35,248 nt of DNA from Phycisphaerae bacterium (GTDB lineage Bacteria; Planctomycetota; Phycisphaerae; Sedimentisphaerales; Anaerobacaceae), in assembly GCA_017993835.1 (NCBI GenBank), contig JAGOLX010000060.1:1-35248 (forward strand). The letters run 5' to 3'. Under the pieces are notes generated by a model. It did not search any database. It was given only the letters and a program-made list of their open reading frames with translations, and was not told the DNA's origin. The position numbers and the translations under genes are program-made. This document shows, one piece after another, positions 7,354-15,596 of this stretch (positions are counted from its first letter, which is position 1; each line of letters begins with the position of its first letter).

Positions 7354-8961
7354 TCAGTCGCTGGCCATCGCCCAGAAGACCGCATTCGTCAGCAGCTTGC
7401 GGAACTGCGGATTCTCGAAGTCGTCAGGATGTCCGAGCGACGTGTAGAACACCCGCGACTTCCCATATCGATTCGTCCAGGCGACCGGCTCCGGCGGCTG
7501 GTCGGGAATCGTGCCGACCAGTAGCAGCCGCGTGCCGCCCGCAAGCGGGCTGGTCTGGTAGAGCGAACCATTGCTCGCCAGCGGCAGCTCGACCCCCTTG
7601 AGAATCGGATCGTCCGCGACGCCGCCGGCCGCGGTGATCGTCGCCACTGGGCCGGCGCCATGGTGGCCGTGATAATTGCCGCCCAGCACGTCCGCATCGA
7701 ATGTGGGCCATTCCTCATGTCCTTTCGGGCCCGTGCCGCGTGCATCGAACGCATGACTGGCGGTCCGAAGCCCGATCAGCGGCCCGCCGCGAGCCAGGAA
7801 CTCGCGAAGGCACTTCATCTGCTCCGGCTGGAATGCCCGCCGCCGGGCGAAAACCACGACGAGGTCTGCGTCGGTCAGGATCTCCATGCCGTGGATGGCA
7901 TGGATTGCGTCGCCCTGCTTGGCCGTCCTCGCCTGGAGGATCTCGCAGTCCAGGCCGTGCTTGAGCTCCAGCTCGCGTGCGAAGTCGGGCAATGTCTCGA
8001 CCGCCTTATACTCGCTCTCCGCAGAGAGGAACACCACGAGCGGTCGCCTGTCCTCTCTGAAGCGAAATGCCGGCCGACCGGTGAAGACGTTGGACGTGGT
8101 CGTCGGGCAAACGTACTGCTCGACGTGCTCGACGACCAGATCGGTGCCCGTGAAGTGGCTCACCTGCGGCGGTCTGCGGGAGTTGTACATCGTATCGGTC
8201 AGGTCCCGCATGAGGACGACGTTCTTGCCGGCGTTAGCGAGATTGCGAAGCCCGAACGGCCGACCGAGCACGCACATGTTCGTGTGGACTCCCATCACGA
8301 TCACGTTGTCGATGTCCCGGGCCTCCAGCAGATTCCAGACCTCGACGCCGGAATCGCTGATCGCGTCGCGGTCCTCGTCGATCCGGATCGCGCCGACCTC
8401 GCCTGTCCAGGGCGAGCCCTCTTTGCACCGAGGCTCGCAGTCGCATCCGCCATCGGAGGCGTCGATGGGATAGCCGACGGTCCTTTCCGCGTCGTCCTTC
8501 CACGTGCGCCACGACGTGACACCCTGGGGCACGTTCGTCGCCTTCGGAGCCTCGACAGCCCGCTGGCGAGCCAGATGGTCCTTGTAGTGCGCCATCGTGT
8601 CGCTGGGTGCGTGGATGATGAAGACGCCCATGTTCCTGGCAGTCGAGACCACCTGATTCATCGCGGGCGCCAGCTCCGCAACGCGTTCGGTCGCCCCCTG
8701 GCACCAGTGCTGGTCCCACATATCGCAGATGATGATGGCGGTGTCGCACGGGTCCCACTGCTGCTGTTCGTAAACCACGCTGAACCGGCCGGGCGCATCC
8801 GCAATCGCCTCGCGGCTTCGCAGCGGGACCGAGAGCGTCTGCGAGGCAATCGCCTGCCCGCAGACAAGAATCGCCAGAACAAGAACATGTAGGGTGTGCT
8901 GTGCACACCGTCCGCCTGTGCCTGACATCACAAGAGATTCTCCAGCAGTCACTCGACGCAT
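7354..8961 (-). CDS. Isochorismatase-like hydrolase fused to a ThuA-like domain, exported
   Basis: Protein of 535 residues. A hydrophobic signal-like segment (about 24-40, LHVLVLAILVCGQAIAS) suggests export. Residues about 55-290 form a cysteine-hydrolase (isochorismatase-like) domain: IIICDMWDQHWC supplies the first Asp, and VIVMGVHTNMCVLGRPFG supplies the nucleophile-type Cys. A Cys-rich insertion lies near CDCEPRC. Residues about 305-535 resemble ThuA, a class I glutamine-amidotransferase-like fold: RPLVVFLSAESEYKAVETL, LREFLARGGPLIGLRTASHA, GGNYHGHHG and RVFYTSLGHPDDFENPQF. Substrate unknown. The start is backed by AGGGGGA five bases upstream, which overlaps the TAG stop of the preceding SDR gene, so the pair is coupled. 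A later in-frame ATG (codon 12) is possible. Confidence 0.85.
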   Translation of the reverse strand: MRRVTAGESLVMSGTGGRCAQHTLHVLVLAILVCGQAIASQTLSVPLRSREAIADAPGRFSVVYEQQQWDPCDTAIIICDMWDQHWCQGATERVAELAPAMNQVVSTARNMGVFIIHAPSDTMAHYKDHLARQRAVEAPKATNVPQGVTSWRTWKDDAERTVGYPIDASDGGCDCEPRCKEGSPWTGEVGAIRIDEDRDAISDSGVEVWNLLEARDIDNVIVMGVHTNMCVLGRPFGLRNLANAGKNVVLMRDLTDTMYNSRRPPQVSHFTGTDLVVEHVEQYVCPTTTSNVFTGRPAFRFREDRRPLVVFLSAESEYKAVETLPDFARELELKHGLDCEILQARTAKQGDAIHAIHGMEILTDADLVVVFARRRAFQPEQMKCLREFLARGGPLIGLRTASHAFDARGTGPKGHEEWPTFDADVLGGNYHGHHGAGPVATITAAGGVADDPILKGVELPLASNGSLYQTSPLAGGTRLLLVGTIPDQPPEPVAWTNRYGKSRVFYTSLGHPDDFENPQFRKLLTNAVFWAMASD

Positions 8962-8970
8962 ACGATCCCC

Positions 8971-9732
8971 CTAAATGAGAGCGGTCCAGCCGCCATCGAC
9001 GTAGAAGATCTGTCCCGTGATGAAGTCCCCCGCCGAGGAAGCGAGCAGGACTGCGACGCCGACGAGATCTTCCGGCCGACCCCAGCGACCCAGCGGCGTC
9101 TTCGACAGTACCCACCGACTGAACTCGGCATCCGCCTGCAAAGCCGCGGTCAACTCGGTCGCGATGTAGCCCGGCCCGATGGCGTTCACGTTAATGCCGT
9201 ACTTGGCCCACTCGACCGCCAGGGTCTTCGTCAGACCGAGCAGGCCCATCTTGCTGCACGTGTACGCCGCGATGGTCGGTCGGGCCGCATGGCAGGCCAG
9301 CGAACCGATGTTGACGATCCGGCCGCCCTTGCCCAGCGCACGTCGATGCCGGCAGAACGCCTGGGACAGGAGCAACGCCGACGTCAGGTTCACTTCCATC
9401 ACCCGGCTGAAATCCTCCAGCAGCATCTCCTCGGCAGGCCCCCGCACAGTGGTTCCCGCGCAGTTCACAAGGATATCGATCGCCCCGGCCGCTGCGACAA
9501 TGCGATTGAACAGGGACTCAATCCCCCCCAGATCGGCCAGATCGAAAGGGAAGGCCCGCACCTTCCGCCCGGTCCGCGTCTCGATAGACTGTCTCGCCGA
9601 AAGAAGCTGGCTCTCGGTCCGGGCGACCAGGACGACACCCGCCCCCTGCTCGGCCAGTCCATTGGCCAAGGCCAGCCCAATCCCCCGGCCAGCCCCCGTA
9701 ACCAAGGCCGTCCGGCCGGTCAAATCGAACAT
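8971..9732 (-). CDS. Short-chain dehydrogenase/reductase (SDR family)
   Basis: Classical SDR of 253 residues. It has the NAD(P)-binding TGAGRGIG near residues 12-19, the NCAG motif in DILVNCAGTTV, the catalytic Ser in IVNIGSLACHAARPT, and YTCSK as the Tyr-x3-Lys pair. The C-terminal IGPGYIATELT and GQIFYVDGGW are typical. It resembles the FabG/gluconate 5-dehydrogenase group, but the substrate cannot be told. The frame extends upstream to 9867; the ATG at 9732 is preferred because GGAGAG lies four bases before it and a promoter ends near 9745. It is the first gene of a two-gene unit with the isochorismatase-ThuA fusion. Confidence 0.9.
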   Translation of the reverse strand: MFDLTGRTALVTGAGRGIGLALANGLAEQGAGVVLVARTESQLLSARQSIETRTGRKVRAFPFDLADLGGIESLFNRIVAAAGAIDILVNCAGTTVRGPAEEMLLEDFSRVMEVNLTSALLLSQAFCRHRRALGKGGRIVNIGSLACHAARPTIAAYTCSKMGLLGLTKTLAVEWAKYGINVNAIGPGYIATELTAALQADAEFSRWVLSKTPLGRWGRPEDLVGVAVLLASSAGDFITGQIFYVDGGWTALI

Positions 9733-9751
9733 TCGGCTCTCCATGCGACAT

Positions 9752-9781
9752 AATATACGTCCGCACCGGCACTTGCGACAA
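9752..9781 (-). promoter_or_regulatory. Candidate sigma-70-type promoter for the SDR gene
   Basis: Minus-strand TTGTCG (9776-9781), an 18-base spacer and TATATT (9752-9757). The predicted start is near 9745, giving a leader of about a dozen bases before the ATG at 9732. Confidence 0.45.
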
Positions 9782-9837
9782 GTCTCAAGCACAAGATCTG
9801 CACACCGACCTTCGCCGGCAGTCACAAGGTTTTGTGC

Positions 9838-9867
9838 TTTACACAGCGACCAGGGGCGCGTTAGCAT
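9838..9867 (+). promoter_or_regulatory. Weak candidate promoter for the oxidoreductase operon
   Basis: TTTACA (9838-9843), an 18-base spacer and TAGCAT (9862-9867), about 85 bases before the ferredoxin-subunit gene. It is the only plausible pair I see in the divergent intergenic region on this strand. Confidence 0.3.
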
Positions 9868-9954
9868 ATCCGGCGTGTTGGGGGAGGGGTGATGCCCGTT
9901 ACGTTGGGTCGTCCGGGCGAGCGAGAATGCTTAAGAATGCCAGGGACGTAGGAA

Positions 9955-10233
9955 ATGGCAGGGAAGATCATCATCGATGCAGAGCGATGCAAAGGTTGCG
10001 GCCTGTGCATCACGGTCTGCCCAAAACACAATATCGAGTTCTCCAAGGAATCGAACGGGAGCGGCTACTTTCCGGCTCAGGTGAACGACGCCGGCTGCAC
10101 CGCGTGTTGCCGATGCGCGATCGTCTGCCCGGAAGGCGTCATCGAGGTCCAACGAGAGGAGGCCGGCCGCACCCGAAGCGAGGGAGCCTCCCAGAGAACA
10201 GACGCGATAGACATGGTCAAGGAGAAGCGGTGA
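9955..10233 (+). CDS. korD: 2-oxoacid:ferredoxin oxidoreductase, ferredoxin-like (delta) subunit
   Basis: Small protein of 92 residues with two 4Fe-4S cluster motifs: CKGCGLCITVCP (Cys 12, 15, 18, 22) and CTACCRCAIVCP (Cys 48, 51, 54, 58). The pattern fits the bacterial-type ferredoxin subunit of four-subunit 2-oxoacid (pyruvate, 2-oxoglutarate or 2-oxoisovalerate) oxidoreductases, passing electrons from the catalytic subunits to soluble ferredoxin. A charged tail of about 25 residues follows the second cluster. It is the first gene of a four-gene operon and overlaps the next gene by four bases (GTGA). Naming it kor rather than vor is by analogy with four-gene clusters; the substrate is not determined. 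Confidence 0.87.
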   Translation: MAGKIIIDAERCKGCGLCITVCPKHNIEFSKESNGSGYFPAQVNDAGCTACCRCAIVCPEGVIEVQREEAGRTRSEGASQRTDAIDMVKEKR

Positions 10234-11321
10234 GCGAACGGATTCTGATGTGCGGCAATGAGGCCCTGGCGGAAGCGGCGATTATCGCCGGCTGCGACGC
10301 CTACTTCGGCTATCCCATCACGCCGCAGAATGAGATCTCCGCGTACATGGCCCGGAGGATGGCCGAAGAGGGCCGGGTCTTCATTCAGAGCGAGAGCGAG
10401 TTGGCGGCCATCAACATGGTCTTCGGCGCCTCCGCGACGGGAAAACGGGCGATGACCAGCTCCTCCAGCCCAGGCGTCAGCCTGATGCAGGAGGGTCTGA
10501 GCTATATGGCGGGCGCGGAACTGCCCGCGGTCGTTGTCAACATCATGCGAGGCGGTCCTGGACTCGGGAATATCTCGCCCTCCCAGGCGGACTACTTCCA
10601 GGCCACCCGCGGCGGCGGCCATGGCGACTACCGAGCCATCGTCCTCGGGCCCGCCACCGTTCAGGAAATGGCCGATTGCATGCCCTTGGCCTTCGATCTG
10701 GCGGACCAGTACTGCATCACCGTGATGATCCTCGCGGACGGCATTCTCGGGCAGATGATGGAGCCGGTCGTGCTGGAGCCGAAGCCTCGGCGCAAGCTCC
10801 CGCCGAAAGATTGGGCTCTGACGGGCGCCAAGGGCAGGCCGCAGAACATCGTCCGCTCGCTCTGGCTGGGCGAGGGCGTGCTCGAAGCCCTGAACAACAA
10901 GCTCCAGGCCCGATACCGACAGATCCAGGAGAAGGAAGTCCTCTGCGAAGAGTACCGCGTGGGCGATGCGGAGATCATCGTGGTCGCCTACGGGATCGTC
11001 GCGAGGATCGCGCGGGCGGCGGTGGACCAGGCCCGCGACGAGGGCATTCCCGTCGGCATGATCCGCCCGATCACGCTCTGGCCGTTCCCGTCGGAGCAGA
11101 TCAGTCGAGCGGCAAATCCGAGTCAGGACGGCCACGCCGGGCCGTTCCCGATCTTCCTGACGATTGAAATGAGCGCCGGCCAGATGGTGGACGACGTGAA
11201 ACTCGCGGTGGCCGGCAAGGCCCCGGTCCTGTTCCACGGCCGGCCCGGCGGCGGCATTCCCGCGGTCGATGAGGTCCTGGAGAAGATCAGGCAATTGACC
11301 ATCCACAGTGCGCGTCCATAG
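10230..11321 (+). CDS. korA: 2-oxoacid:ferredoxin oxidoreductase, alpha subunit
   Basis: Protein of 363 residues. It starts with a GTG that overlaps the previous stop (GTGA) and has AGGAGA upstream. The N-terminus (MCGNEALAEAAIIAGCDAYF, then GYPITPQNEIS) and the ASATGKRAMTSSSSPGVSLM stretch are hallmarks of the pyrimidine-binding domain of this enzyme family. NIMRGGPGLGNISPSQADY is also typical. The C-terminal part (about 250-363) has the transketolase-C-like ending with GMIRPITLWPFPSEQI and EMSAGQMVDDVKLAV. With the beta subunit it binds thiamine diphosphate and oxidatively decarboxylates a 2-oxoacid to an acyl-CoA. Confidence 0.9.
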   Translation: MSERILMCGNEALAEAAIIAGCDAYFGYPITPQNEISAYMARRMAEEGRVFIQSESELAAINMVFGASATGKRAMTSSSSPGVSLMQEGLSYMAGAELPAVVVNIMRGGPGLGNISPSQADYFQATRGGGHGDYRAIVLGPATVQEMADCMPLAFDLADQYCITVMILADGILGQMMEPVVLEPKPRRKLPPKDWALTGAKGRPQNIVRSLWLGEGVLEALNNKLQARYRQIQEKEVLCEEYRVGDAEIIVVAYGIVARIARAAVDQARDEGIPVGMIRPITLWPFPSEQISRAANPSQDGHAGPFPIFLTIEMSAGQMVDDVKLAVAGKAPVLFHGRPGGGIPAVDEVLEKIRQLTIHSARP

Positions 11322-11352
11322 GGCGCGCCGCGGCGCTGGGAGTGGCTCGATC

Positions 11353-12111
11353 ATGGAAGTGATGGCGAAGAACAGAATGAAGACCGTATTCAAACGGACA
11401 AGCGTCCTGAAGAACTGCGTGACCCACTATTGTCCCGGCTGCGGACATGGCATCGCCCACCGCCTCGTCGCAGAGGTGATCGACGAGTTGGGCATTCAGG
11501 GGCGCACGATCGGCATCGCGCCGGTCGGCTGCGCCGTGCTGATGTACAACTACCTCGACGTGGACATGATCGAGGTCGCCCACGGTCGTGCCCCCGCGGT
11601 CGCCACCGGGATGAAACGCACGAACCCGGACAAGATCGTCTTCTCCTACCAGGGCGACGGCGACCTGGCGGCCATCGGGACCGCGGAGATCATCCACGCG
11701 GCCCATCGGGCGGAGCAGCTCACCGTGGTCTTCATCAACAATGCGGTCTTCGGCATGACGGGCGGCCAGATGGCCCCTACCACGATGCTGGGGCAGGTCA
11801 CGGCGACAACTCCCGGCGGGCGACAATCCAACGGCCAGGGCTACCCGCTGCAAATGAGCGAGATCCTCGCGCTGCTGCCCGGCGCGGTGTACGTGGAGCG
11901 GTGTGCGTTGAGCAGCGTTCCCCGAATCCAGCAGGCGAAGGCCGCGATCAAGCACGCCTTCGAGCTGCAAATGCAGGACGCCCCCGGCCTGTCGCTCGTG
12001 GAGATCCTGTCGCCCTGCCCAACGTACTGGCGAATGTCGCCGAGCGACGCGATGAAGTGGATCGAAGACCACATGAGCAAGACCTTCCCCATCGGCCGGC
12101 TCAAGGGATAG
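11353..12111 (+). CDS. korB: 2-oxoacid:ferredoxin oxidoreductase, beta (thiamine diphosphate-binding) subunit
   Basis: Protein of 252 residues. YCPGCGHGIAHRLVAEVIDE near the N-terminus and GIAPVGCAVLM, VAHGRAPAVATGMKR, the TPP/Mg-binding SYQGDGDLAAIGTAE and NNAVFGMTGGQMAPTTM are characteristic of the beta subunit. The late SPCPTYWRMSPSDAMKW is also a family signature. An upstream GTG at 11308 would keep the frame open and overlap the alpha gene. ATG 11353 is preferred because GGGAG lies about ten bases before it and the family N-terminus starts nearby; ATG 11362 is another option. Acts in the cytoplasm with the other three subunits. Confidence 0.88.
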   Translation: MEVMAKNRMKTVFKRTSVLKNCVTHYCPGCGHGIAHRLVAEVIDELGIQGRTIGIAPVGCAVLMYNYLDVDMIEVAHGRAPAVATGMKRTNPDKIVFSYQGDGDLAAIGTAEIIHAAHRAEQLTVVFINNAVFGMTGGQMAPTTMLGQVTATTPGGRQSNGQGYPLQMSEILALLPGAVYVERCALSSVPRIQQAKAAIKHAFELQMQDAPGLSLVEILSPCPTYWRMSPSDAMKWIEDHMSKTFPIGRLKG

Positions 12112-12114
12112 AGA

Positions 12115-12188
12115 ATTGTTGATTTCGCATGTGTGATTGTTGATTGGCGGAACAGGCGATGCGGCGACCAAAATCAGAAATCAACAAT
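12115..12188. repeat. AT-rich inverted repeat inside the oxidoreductase operon
   Basis: Perfect 12-base arms, ATTGTTGATTTC (12115-12126) and GAAATCAACAAT (12177-12188). A nested GATTGTTGATT (12135-12145) also pairs with AATCAACAATC (12179-12189). It lies between the beta and gamma genes, is far more AT-rich than its surroundings, and could form alternative hairpins in the mRNA. Confidence 0.75.
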
Positions 12189-12243
12189 CAAACATCAAAC
12201 ATGAAGAATGGACGATAGACAATCATCGATCGGTTCAAAGACA

Positions 12244-12807
12244 ATGGCAGCAGGCTATCTCTATGAGGAAATGGTCCTGGCCGGTTTCGGCGGCCAGGGG
12301 ATCTTGCTGGTGGGCAAGCTGCTGGCGCAGACCGCGATGCGCGCCGGCCTGGAAGTGAGCTACATGGCCTCGTATGGGGCCGAGGTTCGCGGCGGGACCG
12401 CCAATTGCATGGTGGTCGTCTCGAACCGGCCGATTGCCTGCCCGATGGTCAATGCCCCGAACTCGCTGGTGATCTGCAACAAGGCGTCGCTGAGCAAGTT
12501 CGCGCCGCGACTGTATTCCGGCGGCCTGCTCGTTTTCAACAGCTCGCTGATCCAGAACGTGCATTCGGTCCCCGACGGCGTACAGGTCATCGGCATCCCG
12601 GCCGAGGAGATCGCACTCGAAGCGGGCTCCATCAAGAGCGCCAACATGGTCATGCTCGGCGCCTACCTCGGCAAGCGAGGCCACCTCAGTCCCGAGCAGG
12701 CGGCCGAGGCGCTGCCCGACGTGCTCGCCCAGCGCCACCACAAGACCATTCCCGTGAACGCCCAGGCCCTCCGCGGGGGCGCGGACTACGCACGCAGCCA
12801 CACATAA
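12244..12807 (+). CDS. korC: 2-oxoacid:ferredoxin oxidoreductase, gamma subunit
   Basis: Protein of about 187 residues. The signature VLAGFGGQGILLVGKLLAQT followed by SYMASYGAEVRGGTANCMVV identifies the gamma domain of pyruvate/2-oxoacid ferredoxin oxidoreductases. ANMVMLGAYLGKRG and PVNAQALRGGADYA complete the fold. The gamma domain contacts the alpha/beta core and helps with CoA binding in family members. The start is uncertain: 12208, 12244 and 12271 (ATG after GAGGAA, giving MVLAGFGG) are all possible, and none of the first two has a strong ribosome binding site. Last gene of the operon, separated from the beta gene by an AT-rich inverted repeat. Confidence 0.87.
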   Translation: MAAGYLYEEMVLAGFGGQGILLVGKLLAQTAMRAGLEVSYMASYGAEVRGGTANCMVVVSNRPIACPMVNAPNSLVICNKASLSKFAPRLYSGGLLVFNSSLIQNVHSVPDGVQVIGIPAEEIALEAGSIKSANMVMLGAYLGKRGHLSPEQAAEALPDVLAQRHHKTIPVNAQALRGGADYARSHT

Positions 12808-12897
12808 CGGAATGCTCCTGGCGAGAAGAACTGATCCGCCATGGGCGCCTTGTCTGTGGGAGGGAACCGGCATCAAGATAGCAGCCCCAACGCAAAC

Positions 12898-13046
12898 CCG
12901 AAGCACGAATGCCGAAACTCGAAACAAGCTCGAATGACCGAAATCCGAAATTCAAAACGGGGACCCGCCGACCATGCGGCAGCGTTTCCGTCATTGGGAT
13001 TTCGTGCTCTGAGTTTGTTTCGAACTTCGTGCTTCGGATTTCGAAT
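12898..13046. repeat. Long imperfect inverted repeat in the korC-clpX spacer
   Basis: The 400-base spacer 12808-13210 holds no convincing gene. Its centre is a wordy palindrome: CCGAAGCACGAA (12898-12909) pairs with TTCGTGCTTCGG (13026-13037). Between them lie diverged complementary stretches built from CGAAAC, GAAATCCGAAATTC and AATGAC-like words. The same word family recurs at the right edge of the window (35206-35248). Confidence 0.7.
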
Positions 13047-13134
13047 TTGCCGACGGACAAGACATCAAGTGAGCGGTGAGGCTCTGATACCGAGAAACGT
13101 CGGTAGACACGCGTCCTGCGGGTCCTGAAAAACC

Positions 13135-13163
13135 TTGCTCCGCGCGGGCGCATCGGCTACAAT
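13135..13163 (+). promoter_or_regulatory. Candidate sigma-70-type promoter for clpX
   Basis: TTGCTC (13135-13140), a 17-base spacer and TACAAT (13158-13163). The start would be near 13170, about 40 bases before the clpX ATG, downstream of the repeat region. Confidence 0.5.
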
Positions 13164-13210
13164 CCACCCAATTACGTATCCATGATCGGTTTGAGAATGA
13201 GAGAACAAGG

Positions 13211-14479
13211 ATGACCAAACAGTCGAACACGCGGAAATCCAAGGCCATCTGCAGCTTCTGCGGCCGCTCGGGCAATCAGGCGGACACCCTGATCGAGGGG
13301 CCGGATGATGTATTCATCTGTCCGGAATGCGTCGAGCTGTGCCACAACATCATCAAGCAGAACCGCCGGCAGATGGACGGACGACGGACGACCGTCGGCA
13401 CAACGCCCAAACCGCGAGAGATCAAGGAGTATCTCGATCAGTACGTGATCGGCCAGAACAAGGCCAAGAAGTACCTCTCCGTGGCGGTACACAACCACTA
13501 CAAGCGACTGCTCCACAGTGACATCGGCGACAGCGACGTCGAGATCGACAAGTCCAACGTCCTGCTCATCGGGCCGACCGGCAGCGGCAAGACCCTGCTG
13601 GCGCGGACCCTGGCCCGCAAGCTGGATGTCCCCTTTGCCATCTGCGACGCGACGACGGTCACCGAAGCGGGCTACGTCGGCGAGGACGTGGAGAACTTCC
13701 TGCTCCGGCTGCTGCAGAACGCGGACTTCGACCTGGAAGCCGCCCAGCGAGGCATCGTCTACATCGACGAGATCGACAAGATCGGCAAGACCAATCAGAA
13801 CATCTCCATCACGCGCGACGTCTCGGGCGAGGGCGTGCAGCAGGCGCTGCTCAAGATGCTCGAGGGGACGGTTTCGAACATTCCGCCGCAGGGCGGCCGA
13901 AAGCACCCCGAGCAGTCCTACATCCAGATGGACACGACGAACATCCTGTTCATCTGCGGCGGGACCTTCGTCGGGCTCGACAACATCGTCCGCAAGCGGC
14001 TCGGACGCAAGATGATCGGCTTCGAGTCGGAGATCGCAGGCAAGGTCGATGACCAAGCCGATCTCACCGACGTCCTGGATCAGGCGATCCCGGAGGACAT
14101 CATCGAGTTCGGCATGATCCCCGAGATGGTGGGCCGGCTCCCGGTCATCGCGGCGCTCGGGGCACTCGACGTCGATGCCCTGGTGGACATCCTGACCAAG
14201 CCGAAGAATGCTCTGTGCAAACAGTATCAGCGGTTCTTCGAGATGGACAACGCGGAGCTGGAGTTCACCGACGACGCCCTGCGGGCCCTCGCGAGAAAGG
14301 CCATCAAGCGGGACACCGGCGCCCGCGCCCTCCGCGCGATCACCGAGGAGTTGATGATGGACCTGATGTACCAGTTGCCCGAGGAGCCCAAGCCGGGCAG
14401 CTACGTCATCACGCGGGACATCGTCGAGGGCAAAGCGAGTCTGGCCGCCGCCCGCCAAATCCGCAAGGAATCCGCCTGA
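13211..14479 (+). CDS. clpX: ATP-dependent Clp protease ATP-binding subunit ClpX
   Basis: Protein of 422 residues, the usual ClpX length. An N-terminal zinc-binding domain (Cys 14, 17, 37, 40) is followed by the AAA+ core. The core has Walker A GPTGSGKT (121-128), pore loop GYVG (154-157), Walker B IVYIDEID (182-189), the pore-2 region and [10 protein letters not shown] with the sensor-type Arg. The C-terminal small domain has [20 protein letters not shown]. ClpX unfolds substrates and feeds them to ClpP in the cytoplasm. No clpP or tig gene lies beside it in this window, unlike the common clpP-clpX order. Its stop is only three bases from the stop of the convergent L,D-transpeptidase gene. 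Confidence 0.97.
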   Translation: MTKQSNTRKSKAICSFCGRSGNQADTLIEGPDDVFICPECVELCHNIIKQNRRQMDGRRTTVGTTPKPREIKEYLDQYVIGQNKAKKYLSVAVHNHYKRLLHSDIGDSDVEIDKSNVLLIGPTGSGKTLLARTLARKLDVPFAICDATTVTEAGYVGEDVENFLLRLLQNADFDLEAAQRGIVYIDEIDKIGKTNQNISITRDVSGEGVQQALLKMLEGTVSNIPPQGGRKHPEQSYIQMDTTNILFICGGTFVGLDNIVRKRLGRKMIGFESEIAGKVDDQADLTDVLDQAIPEDIIEFGMIPEMVGRLPVIAALGALDVDALVDILTKPKNALCKQYQRFFEMDNAELEFTDDALRALARKAIKRDTGARALRAITEELMMDLMYQLPEEPKPGSYVITRDIVEGKASLAAARQIRKESA

Positions 14480-14482
14480 CGG

Positions 14483-15595
14483 TCAATCCGAAACCTCGAC
14501 CTGGGAGTAGACCGGGACGAGCAGGTTGTACATCAGGACGACCTCGCCGTTGTACATGCGGATGCAGCCGCGAGAGCCGGCGGAGCCGATCTGGTCCGGG
14601 TCCTTCGTTCCGTGGATGGCGAACCCGGTCCGGCCCTTGGCATTGCCTTCGATACCGTCCAGCGCGATCCACCGCGAGCCCAGGGGGTAGTCCGGATCGG
14701 TGGCCTTGTAGATGTGCCCGGGATTGTCGGGGTCGGTCCAATCGGGGGCAATGAGCTTGCCGCCGTCCTTGACGCGCCACAGGCCGGTGGGCGTTTCATA
14801 GCCCGGCTTGCCGAGCCCGACCTTGAAGCTGCGTACGTAGGTGTCTTGCAGATACAGATCCAGGGTGAACGTGGAACGGTTGACCTTCACGTGGAACGGA
14901 CCCTTGACGACCTTGAGGGCCTTGCCCGCCTGCAAAGCCTGGGGGCGAGGGATGTTGTTGATCTGCATCAGGATCTCGTAGGGCACCTTGAGGCGCCGGC
15001 CAATGACGTCCAGGGAATCGCCGGAACGGACCATGTAGGTGTCGCAGAGCGTATCGCCCGAGAACGTCGCGGGACCCCAGAGCCACTTGTCTGCCAGCTT
15101 GGCCATTTCGCTCTTGACCGTCTCGTGCTGCTGGGCGTTCAACGGCATCGACAGCACCTTGTTCAGGCGGTTGCGGACGTCGATGACCTGGCTGGGCTGC
15201 GTCTGGAGCAGCGAGAGAGCTTCGGAGATAGCGCCCTGGGTCTGCGGATTAGGTGCATCGGCCGGTTGGATCGGCAACTGCGCCGCCAGCAGGGGCTCGG
15301 ACTGCGTCTGGGCCAAGGGGGTCGGCGTAGCCTCGGGAGTCACCGCCGGCTCGGAGGCAGCAACGACGTCCGCGGCCGGTTGGGCCGCCGGGGCTGCTGA
15401 ATCGGGCTGGCCGGTTGCCTGCGTTTCCGTCTCGGGCGTTATCCCGCCAGCAGTCGCCTCCTGCGGGCCGCCGGAACGCCCGCGGAACAACACAAAGACC
15501 ACCGCCGCAAAGAGAACGACCGCTACAACCAAGTAGAGGCCGCCGCCCTTCCAGCCGTGTCGGGGAACCGTGAAATTCGAGAGAAACCGAGCCAT
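14483..15595 (-). CDS. Membrane-anchored L,D-transpeptidase (YkuD) with LysM domain
   Basis: Protein of 370 residues. After a short basic N-terminus one membrane helix (about 20-40, GLYLVVAVVLFAAVVFVLF) anchors it. An Ala/Pro/Gln/Thr-rich linker follows to about residue 125. A LysM-like segment (MVRSGDSLDVIGRRLKVPYE) precedes the YkuD catalytic domain (about 240-370). The active-site signature is IHGTKDPDQIGSAGSRGCIR, with the catalytic Cys in SRGCIRM. It should act in the periplasm, making 3-3 or protein cross-links on peptidoglycan. ATG 15595 is chosen for AAGGAG six bases upstream; the frame opens further to 15664. Only one base separates it from the upstream cyclo-ligase stop. Confidence 0.9.
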   Translation of the reverse strand: MARFLSNFTVPRHGWKGGGLYLVVAVVLFAAVVFVLFRGRSGGPQEATAGGITPETETQATGQPDSAAPAAQPAADVVAASEPAVTPEATPTPLAQTQSEPLLAAQLPIQPADAPNPQTQGAISEALSLLQTQPSQVIDVRNRLNKVLSMPLNAQQHETVKSEMAKLADKWLWGPATFSGDTLCDTYMVRSGDSLDVIGRRLKVPYEILMQINNIPRPQALQAGKALKVVKGPFHVKVNRSTFTLDLYLQDTYVRSFKVGLGKPGYETPTGLWRVKDGGKLIAPDWTDPDNPGHIYKATDPDYPLGSRWIALDGIEGNAKGRTGFAIHGTKDPDQIGSAGSRGCIRMYNGEVVLMYNLLVPVYSQVEVSD

Positions 15596-15596
15596 C

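Noticed and set aside
7660-8892. Plus-strand open frame of 410 codons.
   Set aside because: Shadow of the isochorismatase-ThuA gene; no recognisable motif or start signal.
12898-13046. Possible CRISPR array, because short words recur.
   Set aside because: Words are irregular, in inverted orientation and without unique spacers of constant length; no cas genes are near.
12841-13128. Open frame in the korC-clpX spacer.
   Set aside because: It is made of palindromic repeat words and has no ribosome binding site.
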